Shown in pieces: positions 1 to 8,461 of a stretch of DNA of 64,000 bases. Origin of the DNA: Microvirga sp. VF16 (GTDB lineage: Bacteria; Pseudomonadota; Alphaproteobacteria; Rhizobiales; Beijerinckiaceae); NCBI RefSeq assembly GCF_016864375.1, contig NZ_CP069354.1:1488001-1552000 (forward strand), given 5' to 3'. The notes under the pieces are model-generated. The model saw only the letters and a list, made by a program, of their open reading frames with translations. It was not told the origin of the DNA and did not search any database. Every line of letters starts with the position of its first letter. Positions within the stretch are counted from its first letter, which is position 1. The position numbers were made by a program, and so were the translations under genes.

Positions 1-207
1 GCCATCGAGCTGGTGCCAGGCCGCGTCGGCATGATCGCGGGCTTCTTCTTCGGATTCTCATTCGGCATGGCGGGCCTCGGCGCCGCGGCGCTCGGGCATC
101 TCGCCGACATCACGAGCATCGCGACCGTCTATACGATCTGCTCGTTCCTGCCAGCCATCGGTCTTCTCGCGTATTTCCTGCCGAAGATCGAAAAGCCCCG
201 GGCCTAG
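1..207 (+). CDS. MFS transporter, C-terminal end (fosmidomycin-resistance-like)
   Basis: Partial gene: the reading frame is open at the left edge and ends with TAG at 205-207, leaving about 68 C-terminal residues. They hold a Gly-rich transmembrane segment (AGFFFGFSFGMAGLGAAALG) and a second hydrophobic helix, followed by a short charged tail. The pattern matches the last two helices of major facilitator superfamily exporters of the fosmidomycin-resistance (Fsr) type in the inner membrane. The substrate cannot be deduced from this fragment. It converges on the PEP-mutase-like gene 12 bp downstream. Confidence 0.7.
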   Translation, partial: AIELVPGRVGMIAGFFFGFSFGMAGLGAAALGHLADITSIATVYTICSFLPAIGLLAYFLPKIEKPRA

Positions 208-219
208 AAGGAAGTCCTG

Positions 220-987
220 TCAGCCCAGCGCCGCCCTTGCGGCGTCCTCCAGAGCCTTCATCGCCATGCGATACGGTCCAGGTCCATGGCTGATGCGGGC
301 GACACCGAGTTCTGCGAGGCGTGCAGCCGGGGGTGTCTTGGCGCTCGCCATGATGTTCACCGGCAGAGGCGAACCTTCGACGACACGCGCGATGAGCTTT
401 TCGTCGACGAGGCCCGGGACGAAAAAGCCATCCGCACCGGCATCGGCATAGGCGCGGCCGCGCTCCAGGGCTGTCGCGACATGGCTCTCGTCGTGCTGAT
501 ACGGAGCCGCGAGCAGGAACACGTCCGTGCGCGCATTGAGGAACGCGGGGATGCCGAGCCGGTCGGCCGCTTTTTTGGCGCCGGTGAGACGCGCAGCCTG
601 ATCGGCGATCTCACGCAAAGGACCCGACTCGCGAAAACTGTCCTCGATATTGTAGCCGATGGCGCCTGCCTCGATAGCGCGGGCAATCGTGCCGCCGACC
701 TCGTCCGGGTTGGCGCCGTAGCCGGTTTCCAGATCGATGGTGACCGGAAGATCGGTGGCCGCCACGATGCGTTCGAGATTGGCGATGGCAAGATCGAACG
801 GCATGAACTCACCGTCCTCGAAGCCATGCGCCGCCGCAACCGACCAGCTGCCGGTCGCAAGAGCCTTCGCGCCGCTTGCCGCTACGGCCTTGGCGCTGCC
901 CGCATCCCAAACATTGAACAGGATGATCGGTTGTCCGGGAATGTTGAGGGCCCTGAACGTCTTGGCCTTCGTGACTTGATCGGTCAT
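220..987 (-). CDS. Isocitrate lyase/PEP mutase family protein
   Basis: A 255-residue protein of the phosphoenolpyruvate mutase/isocitrate lyase superfamily, a TIM-barrel that makes or breaks C-C or P-C bonds in 2-oxo acids. The N-terminal NVWDAGSAKA segment and the DLETGYG loop match the Mg/substrate-binding region; NIEDS and the NARTD strand follow at the expected places. The open frame extends further upstream, but only inside ada; the ATG at 987 gives the normal family length. It lies 5 bp after ada on the same strand, so the two are probably co-transcribed. The true substrate is unknown; members without the full lyase motif are often simply called oxaloacetate decarboxylase-like or PEP mutase-like. 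Confidence 0.85.
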   Translation of the reverse strand: MTDQVTKAKTFRALNIPGQPIILFNVWDAGSAKAVAASGAKALATGSWSVAAAHGFEDGEFMPFDLAIANLERIVAATDLPVTIDLETGYGANPDEVGGTIARAIEAGAIGYNIEDSFRESGPLREIADQAARLTGAKKAADRLGIPAFLNARTDVFLLAAPYQHDESHVATALERGRAYADAGADGFFVPGLVDEKLIARVVEGSPLPVNIMASAKTPPAARLAELGVARISHGPGPYRMAMKALEDAARAALG

Positions 988-992
988 GTCCT

Positions 993-2054
993 TCACCCCT
1001 TGGAGAATGTTGCTGCGAGGCGGCGCTCGTGTTCGAGCAGCCATTGCTTGCGCCAGATCTTGCCACCATAGCCGGTCAAAGATCCATCCGCACCGATGAC
1101 ACGATGGCAGGGCACGATGATGGCGACCTGATTGGCCCCGTTCGCCCGCGCCACCGCGCGGGCCGCGTCGGGACGGTCGAGGAAGCGGGCGATCTCGCCA
1201 TAACTGTGCGTGGTGCCAGTCGGGATTTGGCGCAGGGCCTCCCAGACCGTGGCTTCGAACGGCGTGCCTTTCTGAACGATGGGCACGTCGAACGAGATCG
1301 AGCGGCCGGCAAAATATTCTTCCACCTGATGAGCGAGGGTGTCGAGCATAGGATGCTGCCCGAATGAGATCGGCCCGACGCGCTTGCGCAGTCGCTCGAT
1401 CTCGGTTGGAAGCGCCTTGCGCTCCGCGAATTCGAGCAGATGTACGCCGGCATCGTCCGCGACAGCGAGCATCGCGCCAATGGGCGTGTCGAGCCATTGG
1501 GCAGTCAGGATCTGACGCGTTGTCGTGCGGATCGGTGCGTCGCCGATGAGCTTGCTGATCGCATCGCGAAAGCCGCTGCCGGACTCATAGCCGGCATCGA
1601 GTTGGGCATCCATCACGGAGCCTCCCTGTTGCAATGTGTTCACCGCGAGCCCCAGACGCTGCGATCTCGCGTATTGCGCGAAGGTGATGCCGTATTCGCG
1701 CTGGAAGGCGCGGCGGACAGTAGATGGATCGTAGCCGAGAGCTTTGACATCCTCGGCGCTCCACCGCCGTTCCGGCTCGGCCCTGATCCTGTCCCTCAAG
1801 GTGTCGAGCGCGCCGCTCGTCGGCCGTTTGATGTCGAGGGGCTTGCAGCGCAGGCAGGCGCGAAAGCCTGCATCCTGCGCCGCGTCCCTGCAGGAGAAGA
1901 ACACCACATTGTCGCGCTTCGGCTTGCGGGCCGGGCAGGTCAGGCGGCAGAAGATACCGGTCGTCTTCACGCCCACATAGGCGAACCCCTCATAGGAAGG
2001 ATCGCGGGCGATCAGGGCGGCAAAGAGGGTGTCGTCGTCACGGAGCATTGGCAT
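993..2054 (-). CDS. ada: Bifunctional Ada: methylphosphotriester sensor and O6-methylguanine-DNA methyltransferase
   Basis: A 353-residue adaptive-response protein. Residues 1-75 are the Ada zinc domain with four Cys (36, 40, 67, 70); Cys36 is expected to accept a methyl from DNA phosphotriesters. An AraC-type helix-turn-helix spans about 85-180. The C-terminal methyltransferase domain carries the suicide-acceptor motif PCHRVIG near Cys316. By family knowledge the methylated protein activates its own operon and other alkylation-repair genes. A PEP-mutase-like gene follows after 5 bp and may share this induction. Two ATGs (2054, 2048) are possible; the longer one is given. Confidence 0.95.
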   Translation of the reverse strand: MPMLRDDDTLFAALIARDPSYEGFAYVGVKTTGIFCRLTCPARKPKRDNVVFFSCRDAAQDAGFRACLRCKPLDIKRPTSGALDTLRDRIRAEPERRWSAEDVKALGYDPSTVRRAFQREYGITFAQYARSQRLGLAVNTLQQGGSVMDAQLDAGYESGSGFRDAISKLIGDAPIRTTTRQILTAQWLDTPIGAMLAVADDAGVHLLEFAERKALPTEIERLRKRVGPISFGQHPMLDTLAHQVEEYFAGRSISFDVPIVQKGTPFEATVWEALRQIPTGTTHSYGEIARFLDRPDAARAVARANGANQVAIIVPCHRVIGADGSLTGYGGKIWRKQWLLEHERRLAATFSKG

Positions 2055-2129
2055 GACCCTGTTTTAGCGCAACCCTTAGGCCCGTGTCGCCGGAAACGAG
2101 GCGTGTATTTTTCTTTCCGCGGGTCCCGC

Positions 2130-3458
2130 TCAGGGGACCGGCGCAACATCCACGCTCAGGCGCATCTCCGGATGGATGCCGCAGATCACGTCGTAATGGC
2201 CCGGCTGGTCGAAACCAATGGCAACGGTGTCGCCGGGATTCTGAGCGTCCGAGTTGAAGCTCTTGCCGGGCCCGTCGAGACGGACGTTGTGGACGCGTGT
2301 ATCGTCGTTGAGGATGCGCAGGGCCTCGCCCACCTTCAGGATGACGGCGCCTGGCGAGAAGCGCCGGTCCTTCTGGCTGACGGTGGATGTGGCGACCGCC
2401 TCCGCATTCGTGCCCCAACTCATCGTCCTCGGAGGCAGGCTTGCCGGACGGGGAGGATCGTCGCTGGAGAGGGTGTTGAGGAACGCGACGAGTTGCGCCC
2501 GCTCCGTCGTGCTGAGTTCGATCCGCTGCGGCAGATCCGCTGAAAGGGTAGGGCGCTGCACGATGCGTTTCGCGTAGTGATCCACCACGTCCTCGAAGGT
2601 CGTGAGCGAGCCGTCATGCATATAGGGTGCGGACCAGACCCGCTCGCGCAGGCTCGGCGTCTTGAAGGCATGGTCGGCGGCCTTTAAACCGAGAATGGGT
2701 CCACGTCCCCTGTCCTCGCTTGGCAGGCCAATGTCGTGGAAGGCTTCGTCGGTGAAGCGCCAGCCTTGATGACAGGCGACGCAGCTGGCCTTGCCGACAA
2801 AGAGCGCAAAGCCCGCCATTTCGTCCGGCTCCAGAGCCTTGTCGTCGCCCTTCACCCAGCGGTCGAAGCGGGTTTCCGGCGAGATGAGCGTGCGCTGAAA
2901 CGCGGCGAGCGCCTTTGCGAGATTGTCTTGCTTCACCGCGGGATCGTCCGGGAAGGCAGCAGCGAAGGCTTGGTGCATTTGCGGATCGGCGCCGAGCTCA
3001 CGCAAGGCCGTCTGCAGGTTGCCGGCCATCTCGCGCTCGTTCTCGATCGGCGCCATGGCCTGCGTTTCAAGGCTCGATGCCCGCCCGTCCCAGAAGAAGG
3101 ACAGGCCCCAGGCCAGGTTCCAGAGCGGGGGCGTGCGACGGCCGAGAGGTTGTCCGTCGTGGCCGATATGGCGGTCGACGCCGTCGGAGAAGGACAGGTC
3201 AGCCTGATGGCAGGTCGAACACGCCATATCGCCGGAGCCCGACAGGCGCGTCTCTTCAAACAGCTTCGCCCCGAGAACAATCTTTTCCGGGGTGGCGGGA
3301 TTGTCTGCAGGCGTCGGCATATGATCAGGACGCGCGAAAACCTTTCGCCAATGTTCTGTGTCGAACGGAGCGGCCTCGTCGGCTGCTCCGCCGACGAGGC
3401 CTGCGAGCAGGAGGCTCGCAAGCACTCGGCCGGCTTTGGCAAAACCTTCACGCGTCAT
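2130..3458 (-). CDS. Diheme cytochrome c peroxidase (MauG/CcpA family) fused to a cupredoxin domain
   Basis: A 442-residue periplasmic protein with an N-terminal signal sequence (hydrophobic stretch at about 11-26). Two c-type haem sites are present: CSTCH at 80-84 and CVACH at 226-230, spaced as in bacterial cytochrome c peroxidases and MauG. After residue 345 comes an extra domain with the ordered type-1 copper ligands His390, Cys426, His429 and Met432 (VHN...CGIHPEM), that is, a plastocyanin-like cupredoxin. A built-in copper electron donor or acceptor for the haem pair is an inference. It lies 5 bp downstream of the gene ending at 3464 and should be its operon partner. H2O2 reduction versus protein oxidation cannot be decided from sequence. 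Confidence 0.85.
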   Translation of the reverse strand: MTREGFAKAGRVLASLLLAGLVGGAADEAAPFDTEHWRKVFARPDHMPTPADNPATPEKIVLGAKLFEETRLSGSGDMACSTCHQADLSFSDGVDRHIGHDGQPLGRRTPPLWNLAWGLSFFWDGRASSLETQAMAPIENEREMAGNLQTALRELGADPQMHQAFAAAFPDDPAVKQDNLAKALAAFQRTLISPETRFDRWVKGDDKALEPDEMAGFALFVGKASCVACHQGWRFTDEAFHDIGLPSEDRGRGPILGLKAADHAFKTPSLRERVWSAPYMHDGSLTTFEDVVDHYAKRIVQRPTLSADLPQRIELSTTERAQLVAFLNTLSSDDPPRPASLPPRTMSWGTNAEAVATSTVSQKDRRFSPGAVILKVGEALRILNDDTRVHNVRLDGPGKSFNSDAQNPGDTVAIGFDQPGHYDVICGIHPEMRLSVDVAPVP

Positions 3459-3463
3459 GAATG

Positions 3464-4318
3464 TTAGCGAAGATTCCCGAGCTGCAGCTCGAACTTCGAC
3501 ACGCTACTCAGGAACTCTCCGGAATCCTTGACGGCCTGCTTCGGCGGCGTCACGGACGGGAAGGTCGCCTTCAGCTCGTTGAGGCTCGCCTGCAGAGCCT
3601 TGGCCGCATCGACATTTTTCGCGGTGGCGGCGGGCATGACCGTTCCGACGAGGCGGTCCACTTCCAGCACGAAGCCGCGTGCATCCTGATATTCGACCAC
3701 GTTGGCGATACGGCCTTTTTCGACGGCCTCTTCATATTCGTCGGCCGCCTGCTGCAGCACCTCGAGAGCCGTTTCGAGCACGAAATAGGGGCCATTCTCT
3801 TCCTTCGCCTTCACGGCGGTTTCGGCCGCCGCCAGACGCTCGTCGAGAGCCGCGCGGGCGCGGGCATAGGCTTCCTGGTTCTTGGCTTTCACGGTTTGCG
3901 AAAGGGCCTTCAGGGCGACCTGGAACGGCGCGACGTTGAAGGTCTTCAACTGATCCCGGATGCTGGCATAGATCTCCTCTTCCGGATGCAGGAAATGGGG
4001 CAGGGCATCTGCCCAGCGCCCGGCCTCGATGAGTTCGGCACCGACGAGAAGATGGCCGCGGATCATCTCGATGCCGCGATAGAGATGGAGGGAAGGCTCC
4101 AGCTGCGCGGCGCCTCCACCCTCGCCTTCTCCCTCGCCGCCGGCCGTGGCCGCGGGTGCGGCGTGGCCCTGGTGCTGGGCGAGGTGAAGCAGGGGCTGAT
4201 CGGCCTTGGCCTCGATCCCGGCCGGGGGAGGAGCGTGCAGGATCGTTGCTTGAGAAGCTGCGGGTGCTGCGACCAGGACGGCGGTGCTCAGGCCCGCCCA
4301 AATCTTCCGTTTCTTCAT
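3464..4318 (-). CDS. Periplasmic protein of unknown function with an HxxE motif
   Basis: A 284-residue protein that I do not recognise firmly. Residues 1-24 form a typical signal peptide ending near ASQA. A low-complexity His/Gly/Glu segment (about 45-70) follows, then a mainly helical body. Residues 111-114 read HPEE, an HxxE motif like the metal site of EfeO/imelysin-type (M75) proteins, but overall identity to that family is not evident to me. It is the first gene of a two-gene operon with the diheme peroxidase-cupredoxin gene and is divergent from the piuC-like gene. The context suggests a role in periplasmic iron or redox handling; this is inference. Confidence 0.6.
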   Translation of the reverse strand: MKKRKIWAGLSTAVLVAAPAASQATILHAPPPAGIEAKADQPLLHLAQHQGHAAPAATAGGEGEGEGGGAAQLEPSLHLYRGIEMIRGHLLVGAELIEAGRWADALPHFLHPEEEIYASIRDQLKTFNVAPFQVALKALSQTVKAKNQEAYARARAALDERLAAAETAVKAKEENGPYFVLETALEVLQQAADEYEEAVEKGRIANVVEYQDARGFVLEVDRLVGTVMPAATAKNVDAAKALQASLNELKATFPSVTPPKQAVKDSGEFLSSVSKFELQLGNLR

Positions 4319-4353
4319 GACATCTCCCCTCGGCAGGACAAGGTCGCCGCGGC

Positions 4354-4376
4354 CAGTTTAGAAAAATTAAAAACTG
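4354..4376. promoter_or_regulatory. AT-rich inverted repeat between divergent genes (candidate iron-responsive operator)
   Basis: CAGTTT at 4354-4359 and its reverse complement AAACTG at 4371-4376 flank an A/T-rich 11-bp centre. The site sits in the 124-bp space between the periplasmic-protein gene (start 4318) and the piuC-like gene (start 4443), the only AT-rich stretch nearby. PiuC relatives are iron-repressed in other bacteria, so a Fur- or Irr-type operator serving both directions is plausible. It does not match a textbook ICE or Fur box exactly. Confidence 0.35.
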
Positions 4377-4442
4377 TCTTTCTTTACAAGGATTTAGCTA
4401 CATCTTATGGGGATTTCTGACAAGCCTGAAGGGGGTCTTCCC

Positions 4443-5102
4443 ATGCTGATCACGATTGCGGACGTGCTGCCCCAAGGTGAACTCGAAGAAGTCCGCACGA
4501 TGCTGGGCTCCATGCGCTTTGAGGATGGCCGCGCGACGGCGGGCTGGAGCGCCAGACTCGTCAAGGACAACGAGCAGGTCCGCGAGGGGGCCGCTCTGAC
4601 GCTGCTTCGGGAGAAGGTGTCGAAGGCCATTCTCGGCAACGAGGTCTTCAGCCTCGCCGTGCGCCCGAAAGCGCTGACGCCGCTGACCTTTGCCCGTTAT
4701 GGACAAGGCAAGGAATACGGCTCCCATGTGGACAATCCGCTGATGAACGGTATTCGCACGGACGTGTCCTTCACGCTCTTCCTGGCCGATCCGGAATCTT
4801 ACGACGGCGGCGAACTCGTGATCGAATCCGTCTCCGGCGAGGAGGAGGTGAAGCTGCCCGCGGGCCACCTCATCGCCTATGATTCGACGAGCCTGCATCG
4901 GGTGGCACCGGTCACCCGCGGCGAGCGCATGGTGGCGGTCGGCTGGGCGCAGAGCTATGTCCGCGACAGCGCCCGGCGCGAGCTTCTGTTCGATCTCGAA
5001 ACCGCCAAGCGCAGCCTGTTCGCCCAATCCGGCAAGACACCGGAATTCGACCTCCTGGCGAAAAGCAGCGCCAATCTTTTTCGGATGTGGGCGGAGGTGT
5101 AA
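4443..5102 (+). CDS. piuC: PKHD-type Fe(II)/2-oxoglutarate dioxygenase (PiuC/YbiX family)
   Basis: A 219-residue cytoplasmic hydroxylase. The iron-binding HxD is His95-Val-Asp97 (GSHVDNPLM) and the distal His is in the SLHRV segment near 152, followed by RGERMVAVGW, which fits the 2-oxoglutarate-binding part. The open frame begins 36 bp further upstream, but the ATG at 4443 has an AAGGGGG Shine-Dalgarno sequence and gives the family length (about 220-226). In other proteobacteria piuC-type genes accompany siderophore receptors and respond to iron; no receptor is present here. It is divergent from the periplasmic-protein/peroxidase operon. Confidence 0.85.
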   Translation: MLITIADVLPQGELEEVRTMLGSMRFEDGRATAGWSARLVKDNEQVREGAALTLLREKVSKAILGNEVFSLAVRPKALTPLTFARYGQGKEYGSHVDNPLMNGIRTDVSFTLFLADPESYDGGELVIESVSGEEEVKLPAGHLIAYDSTSLHRVAPVTRGERMVAVGWAQSYVRDSARRELLFDLETAKRSLFAQSGKTPEFDLLAKSSANLFRMWAEV

Positions 5103-5194
5103 GCGTCCGACTTCCCAGTCCGGCTATCACTCCGCTCCCATCCTGAGGAGGTGCAGGTTGATATGGAGTCGGACTTGCCTGGACCCGCTGTGTC

Positions 5195-5815
5195 CTACTG
5201 CCAGGAGTAGTTGAAGCTGATGCTGACGCGCTCGCTTTCGGCCTCGTTCAGGGGCACCTCGTGGCGCAGCCAGCTTTCCCAGAGCAGTACCGTGCCGGGG
5301 GCAGGCTTCATATAGGCGAATTGCCGGTTCTCCTGCTTGGCCTTGGCCTTGCGTGGCGGGGCGGCCATCATGAAGCCGAGGCGCGGATCCTCAAGCTTGA
5401 GCGCGCTCGCGCCTTCCGGAATTGTCACGTAATAGGTGCCGCTCACCACCGAATGCGGGTGGATGTGCGAGGTGTGGATGCCTCCGGGCGGGAGGATGTT
5501 GATCCACAGGCTGTCGAGGACAAGCTTGCGGCCCTGGAGATCGAATTCCAGCTCCTTGGCGAAGGCCGCCACATGCTTGTCGAGCTCCTTCAGAAGCTCG
5601 CCGAAGACCGGCACTCGCCAAGGCAGGTCGTTCAGGGAGGCATAGGACGTGTAGCCCGGATAGCCATGCTTGGCGCACCAGCGTTGGCCCGCCTCGTCGT
5701 CCTCGGCAATGGACAGGCAGGCGGCTTCGAGCTCCGCATTGCGGCTCTCGGCCTTGGCGCCGGTCAGCTCGGCGCGGTAGACTTTGGTGACGAAAAGCGT
5801 GTCGATACTTGCCAT
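5195..5815 (-). CDS. 2OG-Fe(II) oxygenase family protein (TIGR02466-like)
   Basis: A 206-residue protein with the fold signature of a small non-haem dioxygenase family often annotated as TIGR02466. The core motif GGIHTSHIHPHSVVSG supplies the metal-binding His cluster and SFNYSW closes the protein. The region from about residue 90 (SLWINILPPGG) to the end is the jelly-roll. The substrate is unknown; relatives occur in phages and bacteria. It converges on piuC with a 92-bp gap and is divergent from the cyclase gene downstream. Confidence 0.8.
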   Translation of the reverse strand: MASIDTLFVTKVYRAELTGAKAESRNAELEAACLSIAEDDEAGQRWCAKHGYPGYTSYASLNDLPWRVPVFGELLKELDKHVAAFAKELEFDLQGRKLVLDSLWINILPPGGIHTSHIHPHSVVSGTYYVTIPEGASALKLEDPRLGFMMAAPPRKAKAKQENRQFAYMKPAPGTVLLWESWLRHEVPLNEAESERVSISFNYSWQ

Positions 5816-5920
5816 AGCTTGGCTCTATTCCGGCCGCCGGTTTCTGTCAAAGCCATTGCTCTTTCGGGACGGGCATCCCAGCTTTCATGTTGGAAAGTTT
5901 CCTCATGGCTTGAAGGATCC

Positions 5921-7168
5921 ATGAGGGCAACACACCTTGGCCTCATGATGTCGTCCTCCCTCGTCCCGACCGCTTCAAGCGATCTTCTGACCATGGCTCG
6001 AAGCCTCGATGCCGAAAGCCTCGCACGTGTCATCGCTTTGCGGGACTGGCTAATCACGGCCGCAGGCCAGATGGAGGATTCGAACGAGGTCCTGGCTGGC
6101 TTCCTCACCCGTCTGATCGATCTTGGCCTGCCCATCGACCGGGCCGTTTCCGCCATCGAGACGCTGCATTCGGAATATGCCGGGATCGGCCGCTTCTGGA
6201 CCCGGGAGGAGGGCACCATCGTGCGCTACCTTCCTCACGGGGACCGCCGCGAGGCGATTTATCAGACCAGCCCCTTCGCCCATGTCAACCGCACCGGCGA
6301 GTGGCTGATCCTCGATCTCGCGATCACGCCCGACGATCTCTTTCCGATCGTCCCGGAGCTGAAGGAAGCAGGCTACCGTCATTACGTCACCATCCCGATC
6401 CGCTTCACCAACGGGGCTGAGAACGCGATCTCGTTTGCAACGAGGTCGCCGGAAGGATTCGGCATGCGTGAACTGACGATCCTGCGCATGGTCATGCCGT
6501 CCTTCGCGCTCGTGACCGAGCTGCGTGCCACGAGCAACCGACTCGACGAGGTGCTGCGCATCTATGTGGGGGACGATCCGCACAAGGCGATTCTGTCGGG
6601 CGCCATCCAGCGCGGACAGGTGACGCGGATACGCTCGGCCATTCTGTTCGCCGACATGCGCGACTACACGCATATCTCCTCGACGCTGAGCCCTGAAAAT
6701 GCGGTCGAGCTGTTGAACAACTATTTCGATTGCCTCGTGCCGCCCATCGAGGATGAGGGCGGAGAGGTGCTGAAGTATCTGGGCGACGGGCTACTCGCCA
6801 TCGTACGCGACAAGGGCGACGATACGGGCGGTGCGGCGCAATCGGCGCTCACCGCCGCCACCAAGGCTCTTCGTCGCATCGAGGCGGCCAACAATGAAGG
6901 ACGCTTTCCCGTGCCGATCAATGTCGGCTTCGCGCTCCATCATGGCGATGCGGCCTACGGCAATGTCGGCTCCGGTCAGCGCCTTGACTTCACGGTGATC
7001 GGCCGCGACGTGAATCTTGCGAGCCGCATTGCGGAGTTGAACAAGAGCCTCGGCGAGCCGCTGCTCATGTCGAAGCCCTTCGTCGAACATCTGTGGGGCA
7101 ACCCTTCGCCGCTCGGCGCGCACGCGGTCCAGGGTTTTGCCGAGGCAGTCGAGGTCTACAAGCCTTAA
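5921..7168 (+). CDS. Class III adenylate/guanylate cyclase with N-terminal sensory region
   Basis: A 415-residue soluble protein. Residues up to about 215 are a regulatory region; the C-terminal 185 residues form a class III cyclase domain. Metal-binding Asp residues are seen in ILFADMRDYT and YLGDG. The Lys of VLKYLGDG and the Asp of GRDVNLASRI favour ATP as substrate, and Asn and Arg of the last motif are also present. cAMP is therefore the likely product. The frame is open far upstream, over the antisense oxygenase gene; the ATG at 5921 follows GAAGGA closely, and the ATG at 5993 is an alternative start. A second cyclase with the same architecture starts at 15193. The stop overlaps the convergent reductase gene by 4 bp. 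Confidence 0.88.
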   Translation: MRATHLGLMMSSSLVPTASSDLLTMARSLDAESLARVIALRDWLITAAGQMEDSNEVLAGFLTRLIDLGLPIDRAVSAIETLHSEYAGIGRFWTREEGTIVRYLPHGDRREAIYQTSPFAHVNRTGEWLILDLAITPDDLFPIVPELKEAGYRHYVTIPIRFTNGAENAISFATRSPEGFGMRELTILRMVMPSFALVTELRATSNRLDEVLRIYVGDDPHKAILSGAIQRGQVTRIRSAILFADMRDYTHISSTLSPENAVELLNNYFDCLVPPIEDEGGEVLKYLGDGLLAIVRDKGDDTGGAAQSALTAATKALRRIEAANNEGRFPVPINVGFALHHGDAAYGNVGSGQRLDFTVIGRDVNLASRIAELNKSLGEPLLMSKPFVEHLWGNPSPLGAHAVQGFAEAVEVYKP

Positions 7169-8142
7169 AAGCTATCGCGTCCATGCGGCGCGTCGAGATT
7201 GATGATCGGCCCGAGCGGCACGATGCCGCTTGGATTGATGGTCCTGTGGCTTTCGTAATAATGCCCTTTGATGTGAGCCATGTTCACCGTCTCGGCGATA
7301 CCGTCCGTCTGGTAGAGATCGCGTAGGTAGCCTAAGAGATGCGGATAATCCGCGATGCGGCGCAGGTTGCATTTGAAATGGCCGACATAAACCGGATCGA
7401 AGCGCAGCAGCGTGGTGAAGAGACGGATATCGGCTTCGGTCATCCTGTCGCCGCAGAGATAGCGGCGTGAGGACAGGCGCTCGTCGAGAAAATCGAGCGT
7501 TTCGAAAAGCGGATGGATCGCCTCTTCATAAGCCTGCTGCGTCGTCGCAAAGCCCGCCTTGTAGACGCCGTTGTTCAGAGTGTCGTAGACGCGCGCGTTC
7601 AAAGCGTCGATCTCGTCCCGCAGCTCCTCCGGGCAGTAATCGCCTGGCTTCGCTCCCAATCCGTCGAAGGCGGAGTTCATCATGCGGATGATCTCGGCCG
7701 ATTCGTTATTCACGATGGTGCCGGTCGCCTTGTCCCAGAGCACGGGCACCGTCACGCGGCCGGTATAATCGGGCTCGGCTGCGGTGTAGACCTGATGGAG
7801 ATACTGTGCGTTGTTGATGGGATCCGGAAGGACGCCGGGGCCGTCCTCGAAGGTCCAGCCATGCTCCAGCATGCGCCAGTGCACGACGGAGATGTCGATC
7901 ATTCTCTCCAGGCCTTTGAGCTTGCGCATGATCAGCGTGCGGTGGGCCCAGGGGCAGGCGAGCGAGACATAGAGATGGTAGCGCCCGGGTTCCGCCTTGA
8001 ACCCGCCTTCTCCCGTCGGACCAGGAGATCCATCGGCGGTGACCCAGTTCCGGAAGGCAGAAGGCTTGCGCACAAAGCGCCCGCCTGTGCTCTTGGTGTC
8101 GTACCAGCGGTCCTGCCACACACCGTCAATCAGCAACCCCAT
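7165..8142 (-). CDS. Glutathionyl-hydroquinone reductase (Xi-class GST, YqjG/PcpF family)
   Basis: A 325-residue enzyme that reductively removes glutathione from glutathionyl-hydroquinones. The catalytic Cys is in the SLACPWAHRT motif (CPWA is diagnostic of this class rather than ordinary GSTs). An N-terminal thioredoxin-like domain is followed by the helical domain after NNESAEIIRMM. The start at 8142 was chosen over upstream codons because GGAGG lies 5 nt before it and the protein then begins MGLLIDGVW as relatives do. It probably works in quinone and aromatic-compound detoxification in the cytoplasm. Confidence 0.9.
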   Translation of the reverse strand: MGLLIDGVWQDRWYDTKSTGGRFVRKPSAFRNWVTADGSPGPTGEGGFKAEPGRYHLYVSLACPWAHRTLIMRKLKGLERMIDISVVHWRMLEHGWTFEDGPGVLPDPINNAQYLHQVYTAAEPDYTGRVTVPVLWDKATGTIVNNESAEIIRMMNSAFDGLGAKPGDYCPEELRDEIDALNARVYDTLNNGVYKAGFATTQQAYEEAIHPLFETLDFLDERLSSRRYLCGDRMTEADIRLFTTLLRFDPVYVGHFKCNLRRIADYPHLLGYLRDLYQTDGIAETVNMAHIKGHYYESHRTINPSGIVPLGPIINLDAPHGRDSF

Positions 8143-8461
8143 CCCATCCTCCATCTCCGGCCTCGTCCGGGAGACCCGATTCGAGCGTGAAAGCAGACAG
8201 ATGGTCGAACCCGGCACGGGTCAAGAGGCATCCTGGATCTCCGATGCCTCGAGAGCGCATGCGATAGCCGGCCCGGAAGAGGAGGGCAAAACCGGCTTGA
8301 CGGGATTTGAGATGTATTACAGGAACATGAAGGGTCCAGGTTCGTCCTGGACTGCCCTTCTCTCTGAGCTTCGGTTCCCGGAAAAGGGCACAGCCTTCCG
8401 CCACGACAAGGGGTGACGAAAGGCTTTCCCTCCATTAGAGGTTCCCTTGCCTTCCTCGGAA
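8143..8461. other. 319-bp gene-free stretch
   Basis: This gap lies between the hydroquinone reductase start and the tRNA. It must contain the reductase promoter on the minus strand and the tRNA promoter on the plus strand, but I see no convincing -35/-10 pair. The only clear structure is a hairpin, GTCCAGG at 8334-8340 and CCTGGAC at 8346-8352, with a partly paired AAGGG/CCCTT extension. No plausible gene is present on either strand. Confidence 0.5.

Noticed and set aside
286..1071. Plus-strand open frame of 261 codons over the PEP-mutase-like gene
   Set aside because: Exact antisense shadow of a gene with clear active-site motifs.
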